Source of the DNA: an uncultured Eubacteriales bacterium
GTDB taxonomy: Bacteria; Bacillota; Clostridia; Lachnospirales; Lachnospiraceae
NCBI GenBank assembly: GCA_949292795.1
Contig: CASFBR010000031.1
Coordinates: forward strand, 1 to 37,712
Direction of reading: 5' to 3'
DNA length: 37,712 bases
Both the position numbers and the translations under genes were made by a program. Below are positions 1 to 9,141 of this stretch, piece by piece. Below the pieces are notes generated by a model. The model saw only the letters and a list, made by a program, of their open reading frames with translations, was not told the origin of the DNA and searched no databases. The stretch's first letter is position 1. Each line of letters begins with the position of its first letter.

Positions 1-36
1 CTGCAGGCTAAGGCTGTTTATAAAGACGGCAGCTAA
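1..36 (+). CDS. C-terminal tail of an upstream gene (partial)
   Basis: Reading from base 1 gives eleven codons (LQAKAVYKDGS) and a TAA stop, 55 bases before the glyA start. This could be the end of a gene that begins outside the window. The tail is too short to assign to a family, and an open frame of this length can occur by chance. Confidence 0.3.
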   Translation: MQAKAVYKDGS

Positions 37-91
37 AAAGCCCTGGTATGTTACCCGTGGGAATCGATGATAAAAAATGGAGGTAAAAGCT

Positions 92-1324
<1,233 letters not shown>

Positions 1325-1373
1325 TGCTTCATTCAAAGCGGGCAATTCCTGCTTGAAATCAGGCTGACTGACA

Positions 1374-1439
1374 AAAAAACACATTCTCAATACGACCTGC
1401 CGTTGCTTTGACATGTTTTGTAATGAGGATGTGTTTTTT
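1374..1439. terminator. Bidirectional intrinsic terminator between glyA and the GDPD gene
   Basis: The arms 1374-1389 (AAAAAACACATTCTCA) and 1424-1439 (TGAGGATGTGTTTTTT) pair over 16 bases with one G-U. They carry an A-run on the left and a T-run on the right, so the hairpin can stop transcription from either side. The 34-base loop is long for a terminator. Confidence 0.7.
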
Positions 1440-1496
1440 GTTTTTAAAGCAGATGCACCGGCACACAAGCCCTGCCGGCCAAACGCTTTGCTTTTA

Positions 1497-2318
1497 TTAG
1501 TGCGGCTGTTCAAAAATGATCGTATGTCCCTGTTTTTTAAGGACCTTTATATCTTCGGCATTTGTGACCGTCCACATGACCGTCATCGCATGAAACAGCC
1601 GGTGATTCAGGAAAAATCCGAGATTTTTCCGGTCTTCATAATTATATGCAATAAAGTCCGGGCGTGCGATTACATTGGTAATCAGGTGGGAAAGTGCCAG
1701 CGGCCCGGCAGAAAAATGCCTTGGATATTTCTTAAAATTACAGGCAAGCTGGCCGCGCACGATATTTTTCCGGTTTTTCCTGTACCAGAAAACTGCCAGA
1801 GGATGAAAAGACTCAATGCAGTAATCCCCGTGATAGGCAGAAAGCATACGGTCCGCCAGGGTACACAGTTCATTGTAGTTGTCATGATCAACCTTTAACT
1901 CAATGATCAAAGGGACTTTTCCGTCCACAAGTTTAAGAACATCTTCAAAAAGAGGGATCGTTTCATCTGTATTTAAAAGCCGGAGCTTGGATAGCTCATC
2001 CCAGGTCATTTCACAGATTTCCCGGTCCGTGTGGCACATCCGCCGGAGATTGTCGTCGTGAAATACGACAAGACGATGATCACGGGTCAGGTGAATGTCC
2101 AGCTCGATCCCATAATTATTCTCAATCGCCGCCGCAAAGGCTGTCATGGAATTTTCGGGAACTCCCCAGAGATTGTCATGGAGACCGCGGTGAGCATAAT
2201 CATAATCCTTCAATCGTTTCATAAGCGCCTTTTTTTGGCGGCCGGGAGCGATCGCAAAAAGATAGGCCGCCGGCAGTAACGCCAGTGCGCTGATCATAGC
2301 TTTTGTCTTTGTATTCAT
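1497..2318 (-). CDS. Glycerophosphodiester phosphodiesterase family protein
   Basis: This 273-residue protein of the GDPD TIM-barrel family hydrolyses glycerophosphodiesters to glycerol-3-phosphate and an alcohol. Visible motifs are AHRGLHDN near residue 43, ELDIHLTRDHRLVVFHDD (metal and catalytic residues), and the late FEQPH end. A hydrophobic segment at residues 9-25 (MISALALLPAAYLFAIA) suggests an N-terminal membrane anchor. The start at 2318 is preferred to 2327 because the AAAGGA sequence sits about 8 bases before it and touches the earlier ATG. It points away from the sigma gene and converges on glyA. Possible roles are phospholipid turnover or teichoic acid recycling; the sequence does not separate these. 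Confidence 0.88.
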   Translation of the reverse strand: MNTKTKAMISALALLPAAYLFAIAPGRQKKALMKRLKDYDYAHRGLHDNLWGVPENSMTAFAAAIENNYGIELDIHLTRDHRLVVFHDDNLRRMCHTDREICEMTWDELSKLRLLNTDETIPLFEDVLKLVDGKVPLIIELKVDHDNYNELCTLADRMLSAYHGDYCIESFHPLAVFWYRKNRKNIVRGQLACNFKKYPRHFSAGPLALSHLITNVIARPDFIAYNYEDRKNLGFFLNHRLFHAMTVMWTVTNAEDIKVLKKQGHTIIFEQPH

Positions 2319-2421
2319 ATACAGCATCCTTTCATTATATTGCTGTGCTTTTCACCCGCATATTGTTTTGCGGGGAGAGTCTGTGAATGAGGCGTTGTGT
2401 TGGCCTGATTTTCCGGATAAT

Positions 2422-2454
2422 AGTTTAACATGATTTGGGGCCATTGTCTATTAT
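2422..2454. promoter_or_regulatory. Overlapping opposed promoters for the GDPD and sigma-factor genes
   Basis: Rightward: TTAACA (2425-2430), 18-base spacer, TATTAT (2449-2454), reading into the sigma gene at 2474. Leftward: TAGACA (2450-2445), 17-base spacer, TAAACT (2427-2422), reading to the GDPD gene. The two sets of boxes occupy the same 33 bases, so polymerase could bind in only one direction at a time. This is inferred from consensus matching. Confidence 0.45.
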
Positions 2455-2473
2455 TTGAAAAAGAGGGAAGTCC

Positions 2474-2998
2474 GTGTCGGAAAATAAGCGTACAAAGGAA
2501 CAGTGGTTTGATGAATTTTTAAGTGCATACAAGGGAGCGATTCAGAGGGCGACGCTGTATATCGTGAAAAAGCAGGACGTTTCTGAAGATATACAGCAGG
2601 AGATTTATTGCAGGGTATGGGCCTATGCCGAAAAGATGATGGGTATGGATAAAAAGGCATTGGAGACGTATTTGAAAAATATTATCCGCTCGGCTGTGGC
2701 GGATCATTTTCGGGATAAAAATAGCCGGCTGATCTTAAAGTCCGGGGAAACGCTGAATGACAAAATGGCCGTTTGCCTGGATGACCCTTCGGATCGTGTG
2801 ATCTGCCGGGAATATTTCAGAAATATGAAGCGGCTCGACCAAAAGAGCAGAGATTTGCTTCAGATGCGGATTATTTATGATATTCCTTTTAAAGATATTG
2901 GAATACTTTTAGGGATGAGCGAGGCAGCGGCGCGCAAGCGCTATGCCCGCCTGGTGGCAGGAATCAAGGATAAAGAACAGCGGAGACGGTCTTTTTGA
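2474..2998 (+). CDS. ECF-like RNA polymerase sigma factor (stand-alone)
   Basis: This is a 174-residue sigma-70 family protein. Region 2 is visible as QDVSEDIQQEIYCRVWAYAEKM followed by LKNIIRSAVADHFRDKNSRL. Region 4 is LLQMRIIYDIPFKDIGILLGMSEAAARKRYARL, a helix-turn-helix for -35 recognition. No region 1 or 3 is present, as expected for the ECF group. Translation starts at GTG 2474 behind AGAGGGA (2462-2468). No anti-sigma gene is adjacent. Cyclopropane synthase follows after 107 bases with its own likely promoter, so a regulatory link between them is only a guess. Confidence 0.85.
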   Translation: MSENKRTKEQWFDEFLSAYKGAIQRATLYIVKKQDVSEDIQQEIYCRVWAYAEKMMGMDKKALETYLKNIIRSAVADHFRDKNSRLILKSGETLNDKMAVCLDDPSDRVICREYFRNMKRLDQKSRDLLQMRIIYDIPFKDIGILLGMSEAAARKRYARLVAGIKDKEQRRRSF

Positions 2999-3011
2999 CG
3001 CGGGTTTGTTA

Positions 3012-3040
3012 TTGACAATTTAAGGAAATAGGAGTAAATA
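3012..3040 (+). promoter_or_regulatory. Likely promoter of the cyclopropane synthase gene
   Basis: TTGACA (3012-3017) is followed by a 17-base spacer and TAAATA (3035-3040). The -35 box is perfect and the -10 box is weak. It lies 66 bases before the start at 3106. A weak -10 might reflect use of a different sigma factor or an activator. Confidence 0.4.
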
Positions 3041-3105
3041 ATAAAAGGAACGCGGTTTGTCTGCGCACGGACGCGTATCTGAATGAAATGACGGAGGTAT
3101 ACAGC

Positions 3106-4278
3106 ATGTTAAAGGCACTTGAAGAAAAAGGCATGATTAAGTTTTTAAGCAAGTTTGATGATTACCCGTTTGTGGTGAAGTTTGAAGGCAATGAATATCT
3201 GATCGGTGAAGGCGAGCCGGCATTTACAGTGGACTTTAAAAAGGCAATCCCTGTTTCGGATCTGCTGACAAGTACATCCCTGGCTCTTGGCGAAGCTTAT
3301 ATGAACGGGGATATTGAAATCGAGGGAAATCTCTATGAAGCGCTGGATCATTTCCTTGGACAGATGGGTAAGTTCTCGACGGACTCCGTAGCTTTAAAAA
3401 AGCTCATTCATACATCGACATCTAAAAAGAACCAGGCGAAGGAAGTGACAAGCCACTATGACATCGGCAATGATTTTTACCGCCTGTGGCTGGACGAGAC
3501 GATGAGCTATTCCTGCGCTTATTTTAAACATGAAGAGGATACGCTTTATCAGGCTCAGGTGAATAAAGTTGATTATATTTTACAGAAGCTGTATCTTAAG
3601 GAAGGCATGAGCCTGCTGGATATTGGCTGCGGCTGGGGCTTTTTGCTGATTGAGGCGGCTAAAAAGTATAAGATTAAGGGCACTGGCATCACCTTAAGCC
3701 ACGAGCAGTATGATGAGTTTTCGCGGCGCATTAAGGCTGAAGGGCTTGAGGACTATCTGACCGTTGAGCTGATGGATTACCGTGACCTGGCAGCTTCCGG
3801 CCGTCAGTTTGACCGTGTGGTGAGTGTTGGCATGGTCGAGCATGTGGGACGGGATAATTATCAGCTGTTTATGGACTGTGTCAGCAGGGTGCTTAAAAAT
3901 GGCGGCGTATTTTTGCTGCACTTTATCAGCGCCTTAAAAGAGCACCCCGGCGATGCCTGGATTAAAAAATATATTTTCCCGGGCGGCATGATCCCGAGCT
4001 TAAGAGAGATGACAAGCTGTGCGGCTGAGGATAATTTCCATATCCTTGATGTGGAGAATTTAAGACTGCATTATAATAAGACGCTGCTTTGCTGGGAGAA
4101 AAACTATAAAGAGCATCTTGAAGAAGCACGTCAGATGTTTGATGAGAAGTTTTTGCGCATGTGGGATTTGTATTTGTCTGCCTGCGCGGCAACCTTCCAT
4201 AACGGGATCATCGACCTGCACCAGATTTTGATGAGCAAGGGGATCAATAACGACCTGCCGATGGTCCGCTGGTACTGA
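3106..4278 (+). CDS. cfa: Cyclopropane-fatty-acyl-phospholipid synthase
   Basis: This 390-residue SAM-dependent methyltransferase adds a methylene bridge to unsaturated acyl chains of membrane phospholipids. Typical Cfa segments are VTSHYDIGNDFYRLWLDETM with SYSCAYF after it, the SAM loop LLDIGCGWGFLLIEAA, VSVGMVEHVG, and KKYIFPGGMIPSL. The length fits the family (about 380-400). The ATG at 3106 is chosen because GGAGGT (3093-3098) is spaced correctly for it; the in-frame ATG at 3088 lies upstream of that site. No terminator is evident before the next promoter at 4337. Known roles include acid and solvent tolerance. Confidence 0.95.
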   Translation: MLKALEEKGMIKFLSKFDDYPFVVKFEGNEYLIGEGEPAFTVDFKKAIPVSDLLTSTSLALGEAYMNGDIEIEGNLYEALDHFLGQMGKFSTDSVALKKLIHTSTSKKNQAKEVTSHYDIGNDFYRLWLDETMSYSCAYFKHEEDTLYQAQVNKVDYILQKLYLKEGMSLLDIGCGWGFLLIEAAKKYKIKGTGITLSHEQYDEFSRRIKAEGLEDYLTVELMDYRDLAASGRQFDRVVSVGMVEHVGRDNYQLFMDCVSRVLKNGGVFLLHFISALKEHPGDAWIKKYIFPGGMIPSLREMTSCAAEDNFHILDVENLRLHYNKTLLCWEKNYKEHLEEARQMFDEKFLRMWDLYLSACAATFHNGIIDLHQILMSKGINNDLPMVRWY

Positions 4279-4336
4279 TCATACGCTGGCGGCATCCCCC
4301 GCGTTCATACCGCATACAAATTTTTATCAAAAAATT

Positions 4337-4365
4337 TTGAAATTGCATATATAGTGTGCTATAAT
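4337..4365 (+). promoter_or_regulatory. Consensus extended -10 promoter of the cdaA operon
   Basis: TTGAAA (4337-4342), a 17-base spacer, TG one base upstream of the -10 box, and TATAAT (4360-4365). This is the best vegetative promoter in the window. It sits 48 bases before the first gene of the five-gene group ending with ptsH. Confidence 0.8.
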
Positions 4366-4412
4366 GACGACAGAGTGGGCAATGATAAAAGTAATGTGTG
4401 AGAGGTAGTTAT

Positions 4413-4829
4413 ATGCTAAATGAAGAAAAGATTCGCCTGATGACCCGGACTGCGATCTATGAGAAGCGTGAGGGGAAAGAGGATATGAAGGTCAATCAGT
4501 ACAGCGGCAGCGATTATGTGCGTTTTAATATGCTTAAAACGTTAATTGGCGTAACCATTAGCGTTTTTTTATGCAGCTGTATTTATCTGATCTGTTCTTC
4601 CGAAGATATTTTCCAGTTGATTTTCCAGATTGATGTGCGTGCACTGGCCCGGCTGCTGCTGACCGCTTATTTCCTATCGCTGGTCGTTTATGTGATTATC
4701 AGTCTGCTGTATTATCAGTATAAGTACAGTAAGGCGAAGAAGCGGCTGAAGCTGTATAATAAAAATCTGAATCTTATTGAGGAATATGAAGATATGGAAG
4801 AATCCGCGACAGAAAATGCCAGGAGGTAA
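4413..4829 (+). CDS. Small two-helix membrane protein, first gene of the cdaA operon
   Basis: This is a 138-residue protein I cannot assign to a family. The N-terminus is charged and soluble. Two hydrophobic segments follow, near residues 44-63 (TLIGVTISVFLCSCIYLICS) and 80-101 (LLLTAYFLSLVVYVIISLLYY), then a basic stretch (KYSKAKKRLKLYNKN) and an acidic C-terminus. The start at ATG 4413 is set by GAGAGG (4400-4405). An upstream in-frame GTG at 4398 overlaps the ribosome site. The stop codon overlaps the ribosome site of the next gene, so the two are tightly coupled. Its place ahead of cdaA suggests a role in c-di-AMP synthesis or envelope control, by context only. Confidence 0.75.
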   Translation: MLNEEKIRLMTRTAIYEKREGKEDMKVNQYSGSDYVRFNMLKTLIGVTISVFLCSCIYLICSSEDIFQLIFQIDVRALARLLLTAYFLSLVVYVIISLLYYQYKYSKAKKRLKLYNKNLNLIEEYEDMEESATENARR

Positions 4830-4837
4830 AGAAAAGA

Positions 4838-6349
4838 ATGACGAATTTTTTTATGATTAAAGAGAAGGTGACACGATTTTATAAAAATTACGAAGCCTAT
4901 TTCCAGATCGCCTTTAAGTTCCTTGTGGCGTTTTTTGTGTTTGGGTATATTAACGATCACCTGGGATATTATCCGATTCTCAACAATATCGGGATCAAAG
5001 TACTTTTATCGCTGATCAGCGCCATTGTGCCGTCGTCGATTTTTGTACTGCTGGCAGCAATCGTAGCGCTGCTGCATTTGTACAAGCTGTCTTTGGTCAT
5101 GATGATCCTCGCCTTTGTTGTCTTTGTTGTCTTTTATTTCCTGTATTTGAAATTTGCGCCGAGACACGGGGTACTGATGATGATCATTCCGGTACTGATG
5201 CCGCTGAATCTGCACTTTATCGTGCCTTTGATCGCAGGGCTGTTTTTTTCACCGTTTACGATCGTTCCGGTGGCATGTAGCTTTATCCTGATGAAGGTTG
5301 TGGGCTACATTATTGAAGCGGTGCCAATGGTCGGCGACGGCAAGCTGGATGTGGAGGCCATCGTAGGGGCTTATCAGTATGTGATCGATCATGTACTCGA
5401 TGACCGGGAAATGGTTCTTTACGGCGTTGTTTTTGCCCTGATGATCGTATTGACCTATGTGGTCAGCCGCTTCCCATTTGACTATGCCTGGTATATCGGT
5501 ATCGGTCTTGGTACAGTCGCAGGGATCGTGGGGATGCTTGTGGGCGGAGGCATGTTTGGTGTGGAGATTTCGGCTGTCGGCGTGATTTTCGGCGCGCTGA
5601 TTTCCGGAGTTTTTGTGGCGCTTGTACAGTTTTTATACTGCTCTGTGGATTACAGGCACAAAGAATTTGTCCAGTTTGAGGATGACGACTATTATTACTA
5701 TGTCCGGGCAATCCCGAAGCTGGCAGGGACGATTTCTGCCCAGCCTGCGCCTGAAGCCGGTGACGGCAAAAAGGGAAGCTTTAAGGAGAGCCTTAAAGAG
5801 ATGTTTGCAAAAGACGAGAAGGATAACGATGTCTTTAATGAAGATTTTGACGATGTTTTTGAAAAGCCCGCTAAGCCGGAACGTAAGCGCGGCGGAAGCC
5901 GTCACAGCGCTTTAAAGACGCGGCATTCCCATACGGATGCAGCGCATGGAAAAACTTCACTGACATCCGACAGTAAGGAGACGTCCGGCACAGTATCGGA
6001 TAAAACACAGATTTTTGATAAAGAGGACGGGCGCGCAGCCGGACAAAAGCAGCCGGAGATTATCATTCCGGAAATCAAGGTGCCTGAGCGCACCGCAGCT
6101 GCGAATAGTGCCGCAAAGCGCGGGACGCCGGAGCCAAAGCCGGTGTTAAGACCGGCAAAGCCGAAGAATGAACCGAAGACGCCGCAGCTAAATCCGAAGG
6201 ACGAACCGAAGCCGGCACAGCCAAAACGTCCCGATGAAAAGCCGGCACAGCAAAAACGTCCGGTTCAGGCGGATTTTGATTTTGACTTTGATGATGACGG
6301 CTATGATGATTCGATGGAGGACTATGGCTCCGACCATACCGATTTTTGA
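4838..6349 (+). CDS. Multi-pass membrane protein with long charged proline-rich tail, cdaA-associated
   Basis: This is a 503-residue protein of no family I recognise. Residues 25-270 hold about eight hydrophobic segments, several Gly-rich (GIGLGTVAGIVGMLVGGG). Residues 285-503 form a soluble tail that is first acidic and aromatic (FEDDDYYYYVRAIPK). The tail then becomes rich in Lys, Pro, Glu and Asp with short PKP/PAQPKRP repeats, and ends in DFDFDFDDDGYDD. The ATG at 4838 follows AGGAGG at the end of the preceding gene. cdaA begins 48 bases downstream. The tail looks intrinsically disordered and could be a docking region. It may be a partner or regulator of the diadenylate cyclase complex, but only position supports this. 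Confidence 0.75.
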   Translation: MTNFFMIKEKVTRFYKNYEAYFQIAFKFLVAFFVFGYINDHLGYYPILNNIGIKVLLSLISAIVPSSIFVLLAAIVALLHLYKLSLVMMILAFVVFVVFYFLYLKFAPRHGVLMMIIPVLMPLNLHFIVPLIAGLFFSPFTIVPVACSFILMKVVGYIIEAVPMVGDGKLDVEAIVGAYQYVIDHVLDDREMVLYGVVFALMIVLTYVVSRFPFDYAWYIGIGLGTVAGIVGMLVGGGMFGVEISAVGVIFGALISGVFVALVQFLYCSVDYRHKEFVQFEDDDYYYYVRAIPKLAGTISAQPAPEAGDGKKGSFKESLKEMFAKDEKDNDVFNEDFDDVFEKPAKPERKRGGSRHSALKTRHSHTDAAHGKTSLTSDSKETSGTVSDKTQIFDKEDGRAAGQKQPEIIIPEIKVPERTAAANSAAKRGTPEPKPVLRPAKPKNEPKTPQLNPKDEPKPAQPKRPDEKPAQQKRPVQADFDFDFDDDGYDDSMEDYGSDHTDF

Positions 6350-6397
6350 ATAACTTTTTAAATAACTTTATCTGTAAACGGGAGGTGCAGTAAGGAC

Positions 6398-7288
6398 ATG
6401 AGTACGATCGCAAACTTTATAAAGAATGTTTTCTCCTGGCTATCAGTGCCCTCGCTGCAGCATTTGCAGATCAGCTATTTTATTGAAATTTTTATTATTG
6501 CTTTTTTGATCTATCAGCTTTTTAAGTGGATACAAAACACCCGGGCCTGGACGTTGTTTAAAGGAATTGTCGTTGTTATCGGGTTTGGCGTGCTCGCCTA
6601 TTTTTTGCAGCTGACAACGATCCTCTGGATTTTTACAAAAACCTTTAATGTTATTGTGATTTCCGTCTTTATCCTTTTTCAGCCGGAGCTTCGCCGTGCG
6701 CTGGAGCAACTGGGGCGCAAAAAGATCGTGACCTCGATTTTCAATCCTTCCGCTTCTTCAGACCGGCTTTCCAAGGAGACTGAAAAATGCTATGAGGAGA
6801 TCATCCGGGCAGTATTTGATATGGCCAAGGTAAAGACCGGCGCCCTTATCGTTGTGGAACGGCAGGTGCTTTTAAATGAATATGAGCGAACCGGGATACC
6901 GCTGGATGCCCAGGTATCAAGCCAGCTTCTGATTAATATTTTTGAGCACAATACACCGCTTCACGACGGCGCTGTTTTTATACGAAACAACCGGATCGTA
7001 GCGGCAACATGCTACCTTCCGCTCTCCGAAAATGAAAAGCTGAGCAAAGCGCTTGGAACCCGCCATCGGGCCGGCGTCGGGATCAGCGAGATTTCGGATA
7101 GTATTACGATTATTGTCTCTGAGGAGACGGGCTTTGTATCTGTCGCCAGAGACGGAAAGCTGTACAGCCATTTAAGTGTCAATGAGCTTCGGAGAGAGCT
7201 TCAGGAGAAGAAGGCGCCCGAGGCAAAAAACGGCAAATTCAGAAGATTGAAAGGTATTTTGAAAAATGAAAAAAAAGCTGACCAATAA
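6398..7288 (+). CDS. cdaA: Membrane diadenylate cyclase CdaA
   Basis: This 296-residue enzyme condenses two ATP into cyclic di-AMP at the cytoplasmic face of the membrane. Three hydrophobic segments lie in residues 25-95. The DAC domain follows, with the catalytic DGA motif in NTPLHDGAVFIRNN and the GTRHRAGVGISE motif. The length is slightly greater than the usual 270-280 because of a Lys-rich C-terminus. It overlaps cdaR by 23 bases, as in other Firmicutes, which implies coupled translation. Known relatives are regulated by CdaR and by GlmM. glmM is not in this window, and ptsH occupies the downstream position. Confidence 0.95.
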   Translation: MSTIANFIKNVFSWLSVPSLQHLQISYFIEIFIIAFLIYQLFKWIQNTRAWTLFKGIVVVIGFGVLAYFLQLTTILWIFTKTFNVIVISVFILFQPELRRALEQLGRKKIVTSIFNPSASSDRLSKETEKCYEEIIRAVFDMAKVKTGALIVVERQVLLNEYERTGIPLDAQVSSQLLINIFEHNTPLHDGAVFIRNNRIVAATCYLPLSENEKLSKALGTRHRAGVGISEISDSITIIVSEETGFVSVARDGKLYSHLSVNELRRELQEKKAPEAKNGKFRRLKGILKNEKKADQ

Positions 7289-8567
7289 TCTGGGGCTGAA
7301 GCTTGCTGCCGTTGTACTGGCCGTTATCATATGGCTGGTGATCCACAGTATCGCCGATCCTGTGATCACCAAAGAGTTCACCGCGCCGGTGGAAATACGC
7401 AACGAGGATGTTCTCCAGCAGGAAAATGAGGACTATACATACTCCATTGTGAGCGGAGAAACCGCACGTTTTACCATCAGCGGAAAGACTTCGGTGGTCG
7501 AGCATCTCTCAGCATCGGATTTTAACGTCTATGCCGACATGAGCAAGCTCTCGGTTGTCAATGCCGTGCCGGTGGAAATTTCGGCCAAAGGCTATGTCGA
7601 CAGCAGCGTCGATATTTTGCCGCAGTCCAATACTTTGCAAATTGAACTGGATGAGCTGACGACCATCCAGAAGGATATTACTGTCACGACATCGGGTGAA
7701 CCGGCGGACGGCTATGCGGTCGGAAATACAAGCTGTGAGCCAAGCCTTGTGACGATCAGCGGCCCAAGCAAGATACTCGAAAATGCGGACCGGCTTGTCG
7801 TCTCTGTGAATGTGAGCGGACGGAGTTCAGATTTTACAGAGGATGTACTCCCGGTACTCTACGATAAGAACGGGGATGCCATTACTGCCGATACCGTCGA
7901 TGTTGAGCTGGACGGCGCGGTGCGTGTCAATGTTCAGATATGGGAAACGGTGACCTTAGATGTCCGTTTGGATTTTGACGGTGTCACAGCCGCTTCTGGC
8001 TATGCCGTGACGAACACGGCATACAGTCCGCAGCAGATCACCGTGACGGCTTCCGAGGAAAATTTAAAGAGCAGCACAGCGGTAAAGAACGGTTATTTTT
8101 CTTATCCGATCACCGGTGAGGAAAATCTGACTGAAACAACCGAGGGGGTATTTCTGATCTCAGATTTCCTTGGGGAAAATTTAAGAATTGTGGATCAAAA
8201 TATAAGGGAAAACGGAATCACTTATCAGATCACTGTGGAGCCGATGGTATCTGCGGCATGGCCGATACCTTTTGACCGGATACGCCTGGTCGGCAAACGT
8301 TCAGATTTTACTTACCGGCTGGCATCCGGGGAAGATACGGTGTCACTGACTGTGACCGGGACGGAGGATGATTTAAACGACGCCCGGAGCAGCTCTGCTT
8401 CAAGCATCGATGTGTCGCTGGATGTGACAAACTGTGATGAACCGGGAACCTATTCGGCAGTTGTGAACGCAAATCTGCCGGACAATATTTCACTTGAGCC
8501 CGGGCAGGAGATCGAGATCATCGTGGAAGCTGCGCAGGATGATACCGATACCGACAGCAGCGAATAA
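7266..8567 (+). CDS. cdaR: CdaA regulatory protein CdaR (YbbR domains)
   Basis: This 433-residue protein has one N-terminal membrane anchor (LKLAAVVLAVIIWLVIHSI, residues 11-29) and an extracellular part built of repeated YbbR domains. Repeat signatures are visible: PVEIRNED, ISAKGYVDSSVDILPQ, TTSGEPADGYAV, RLDFDGVTAASGYAVTN, and a last one around VVNANLPDNISLEPG. CdaR binds CdaA and tunes c-di-AMP output. It starts within the last codons of cdaA. The C-terminus is a short acidic tail. A GC-rich hairpin lies between it and ptsH. Confidence 0.93.
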   Translation: MKKKLTNNLGLKLAAVVLAVIIWLVIHSIADPVITKEFTAPVEIRNEDVLQQENEDYTYSIVSGETARFTISGKTSVVEHLSASDFNVYADMSKLSVVNAVPVEISAKGYVDSSVDILPQSNTLQIELDELTTIQKDITVTTSGEPADGYAVGNTSCEPSLVTISGPSKILENADRLVVSVNVSGRSSDFTEDVLPVLYDKNGDAITADTVDVELDGAVRVNVQIWETVTLDVRLDFDGVTAASGYAVTNTAYSPQQITVTASEENLKSSTAVKNGYFSYPITGEENLTETTEGVFLISDFLGENLRIVDQNIRENGITYQITVEPMVSAAWPIPFDRIRLVGKRSDFTYRLASGEDTVSLTVTGTEDDLNDARSSSASSIDVSLDVTNCDEPGTYSAVVNANLPDNISLEPGQEIEIIVEAAQDDTDTDSSE

Positions 8568-8602
8568 AAGCAGCAGACAAAACTGAATCAAAAGAAGATG
8601 GC

Positions 8603-8625
8603 GGGGGCAAATATATTTTGCCCCC
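8603..8625 (+). promoter_or_regulatory. GC-rich hairpin in the cdaR-ptsH gap
   Basis: GGGGGCAAA (8603-8611), loop TATAT, TTTGCCCCC (8617-8625): a perfect 9-base stem. No T-run follows, so it is not a standard intrinsic terminator. It ends 21 bases before the ptsH start and 10 bases before its ribosome site. It could be a processing or stabilising element that sets ptsH expression apart from cdaAR. Confidence 0.6.
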
Positions 8626-8646
8626 ATGATGATATGGGGTGAAAAT

Positions 8647-8910
8647 ATGCTGAAAGCAAAGATTATTGTTAAAAATCCATCGGGACTGCATTTGAGGCCG
8701 GCCGGACTTCTATGTAAGGAGGCCATGAAATTTAAGTCTCAGATTACATTTTCCATCGGTGACAGCATTGCCAACGCCAAAAGTGTGCTCAGCGTCCTTG
8801 GCGCCTGCGTCAAATGCGGGGACGCCATTGAGCTTGTATGTGAGGGTGAGGATGAAACTCAGGCTATGGAACACATCCGCACAGTTATTGAAAATGGTTT
8901 GACAGAATAA
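8647..8910 (+). CDS. ptsH: HPr-family phosphocarrier protein
   Basis: This 87-residue protein matches HPr. It carries the phosphorylatable His15 in NPSGLHLRPAG and Ser46 in NAKSVLSVLG. In Firmicutes HPr takes phosphate from enzyme I to sugar permeases, and HPr(Ser-P) works with CcpA in catabolite control. The second site could alternatively mark a Crh-like or specialised HPr, but His15 is present. Start ATG 8647 follows GGGGTG (8636-8641); an ATG at 8626 abuts the hairpin and lacks a site. No enzyme I gene is adjacent. Being in a c-di-AMP operon is unusual for this gene. Confidence 0.9.
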   Translation: MLKAKIIVKNPSGLHLRPAGLLCKEAMKFKSQITFSIGDSIANAKSVLSVLGACVKCGDAIELVCEGEDETQAMEHIRTVIENGLTE

Positions 8911-8927
8911 GTTTCATCTGCTAAAGT
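8899..8927 (+). promoter_or_regulatory. Possible leuA promoter overlapping the end of ptsH
   Basis: TTGACA (8899-8904), 17-base spacer, TAAAGT (8922-8927). This would give a leader of about 205 bases before leuA at 9142. The leader includes an inverted repeat GCTGTGCC-C-GGCACAGC (8950-8966). I see no T-box signature and no T-run terminator in it. Confidence 0.35.
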
Positions 8928-9141
8928 AATAATGGTATAACGTCCATGCGCTGTGCCCGGCACAGCCGCACAACTATGAAAGCATAAAGGGATGATGAAA
9001 TGGTTGGGGTTAGATTTGTCCGCCGACCGACATTATTTATACTGGATAAATACAGTGTGGTCCTCCGACTCCCTGAAAAGGGGAAGGAATAATACTTATT
9101 TGATACGGTCATAAAAAGAGAGTCTGTCAGGAGGAATAAAA

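Noticed and set aside
8911..9141. T-box leader before leuA, suggested by GTGGTCC
   Set aside because: The conserved T-box sequence, specifier stem and terminator/antiterminator pair are not present.
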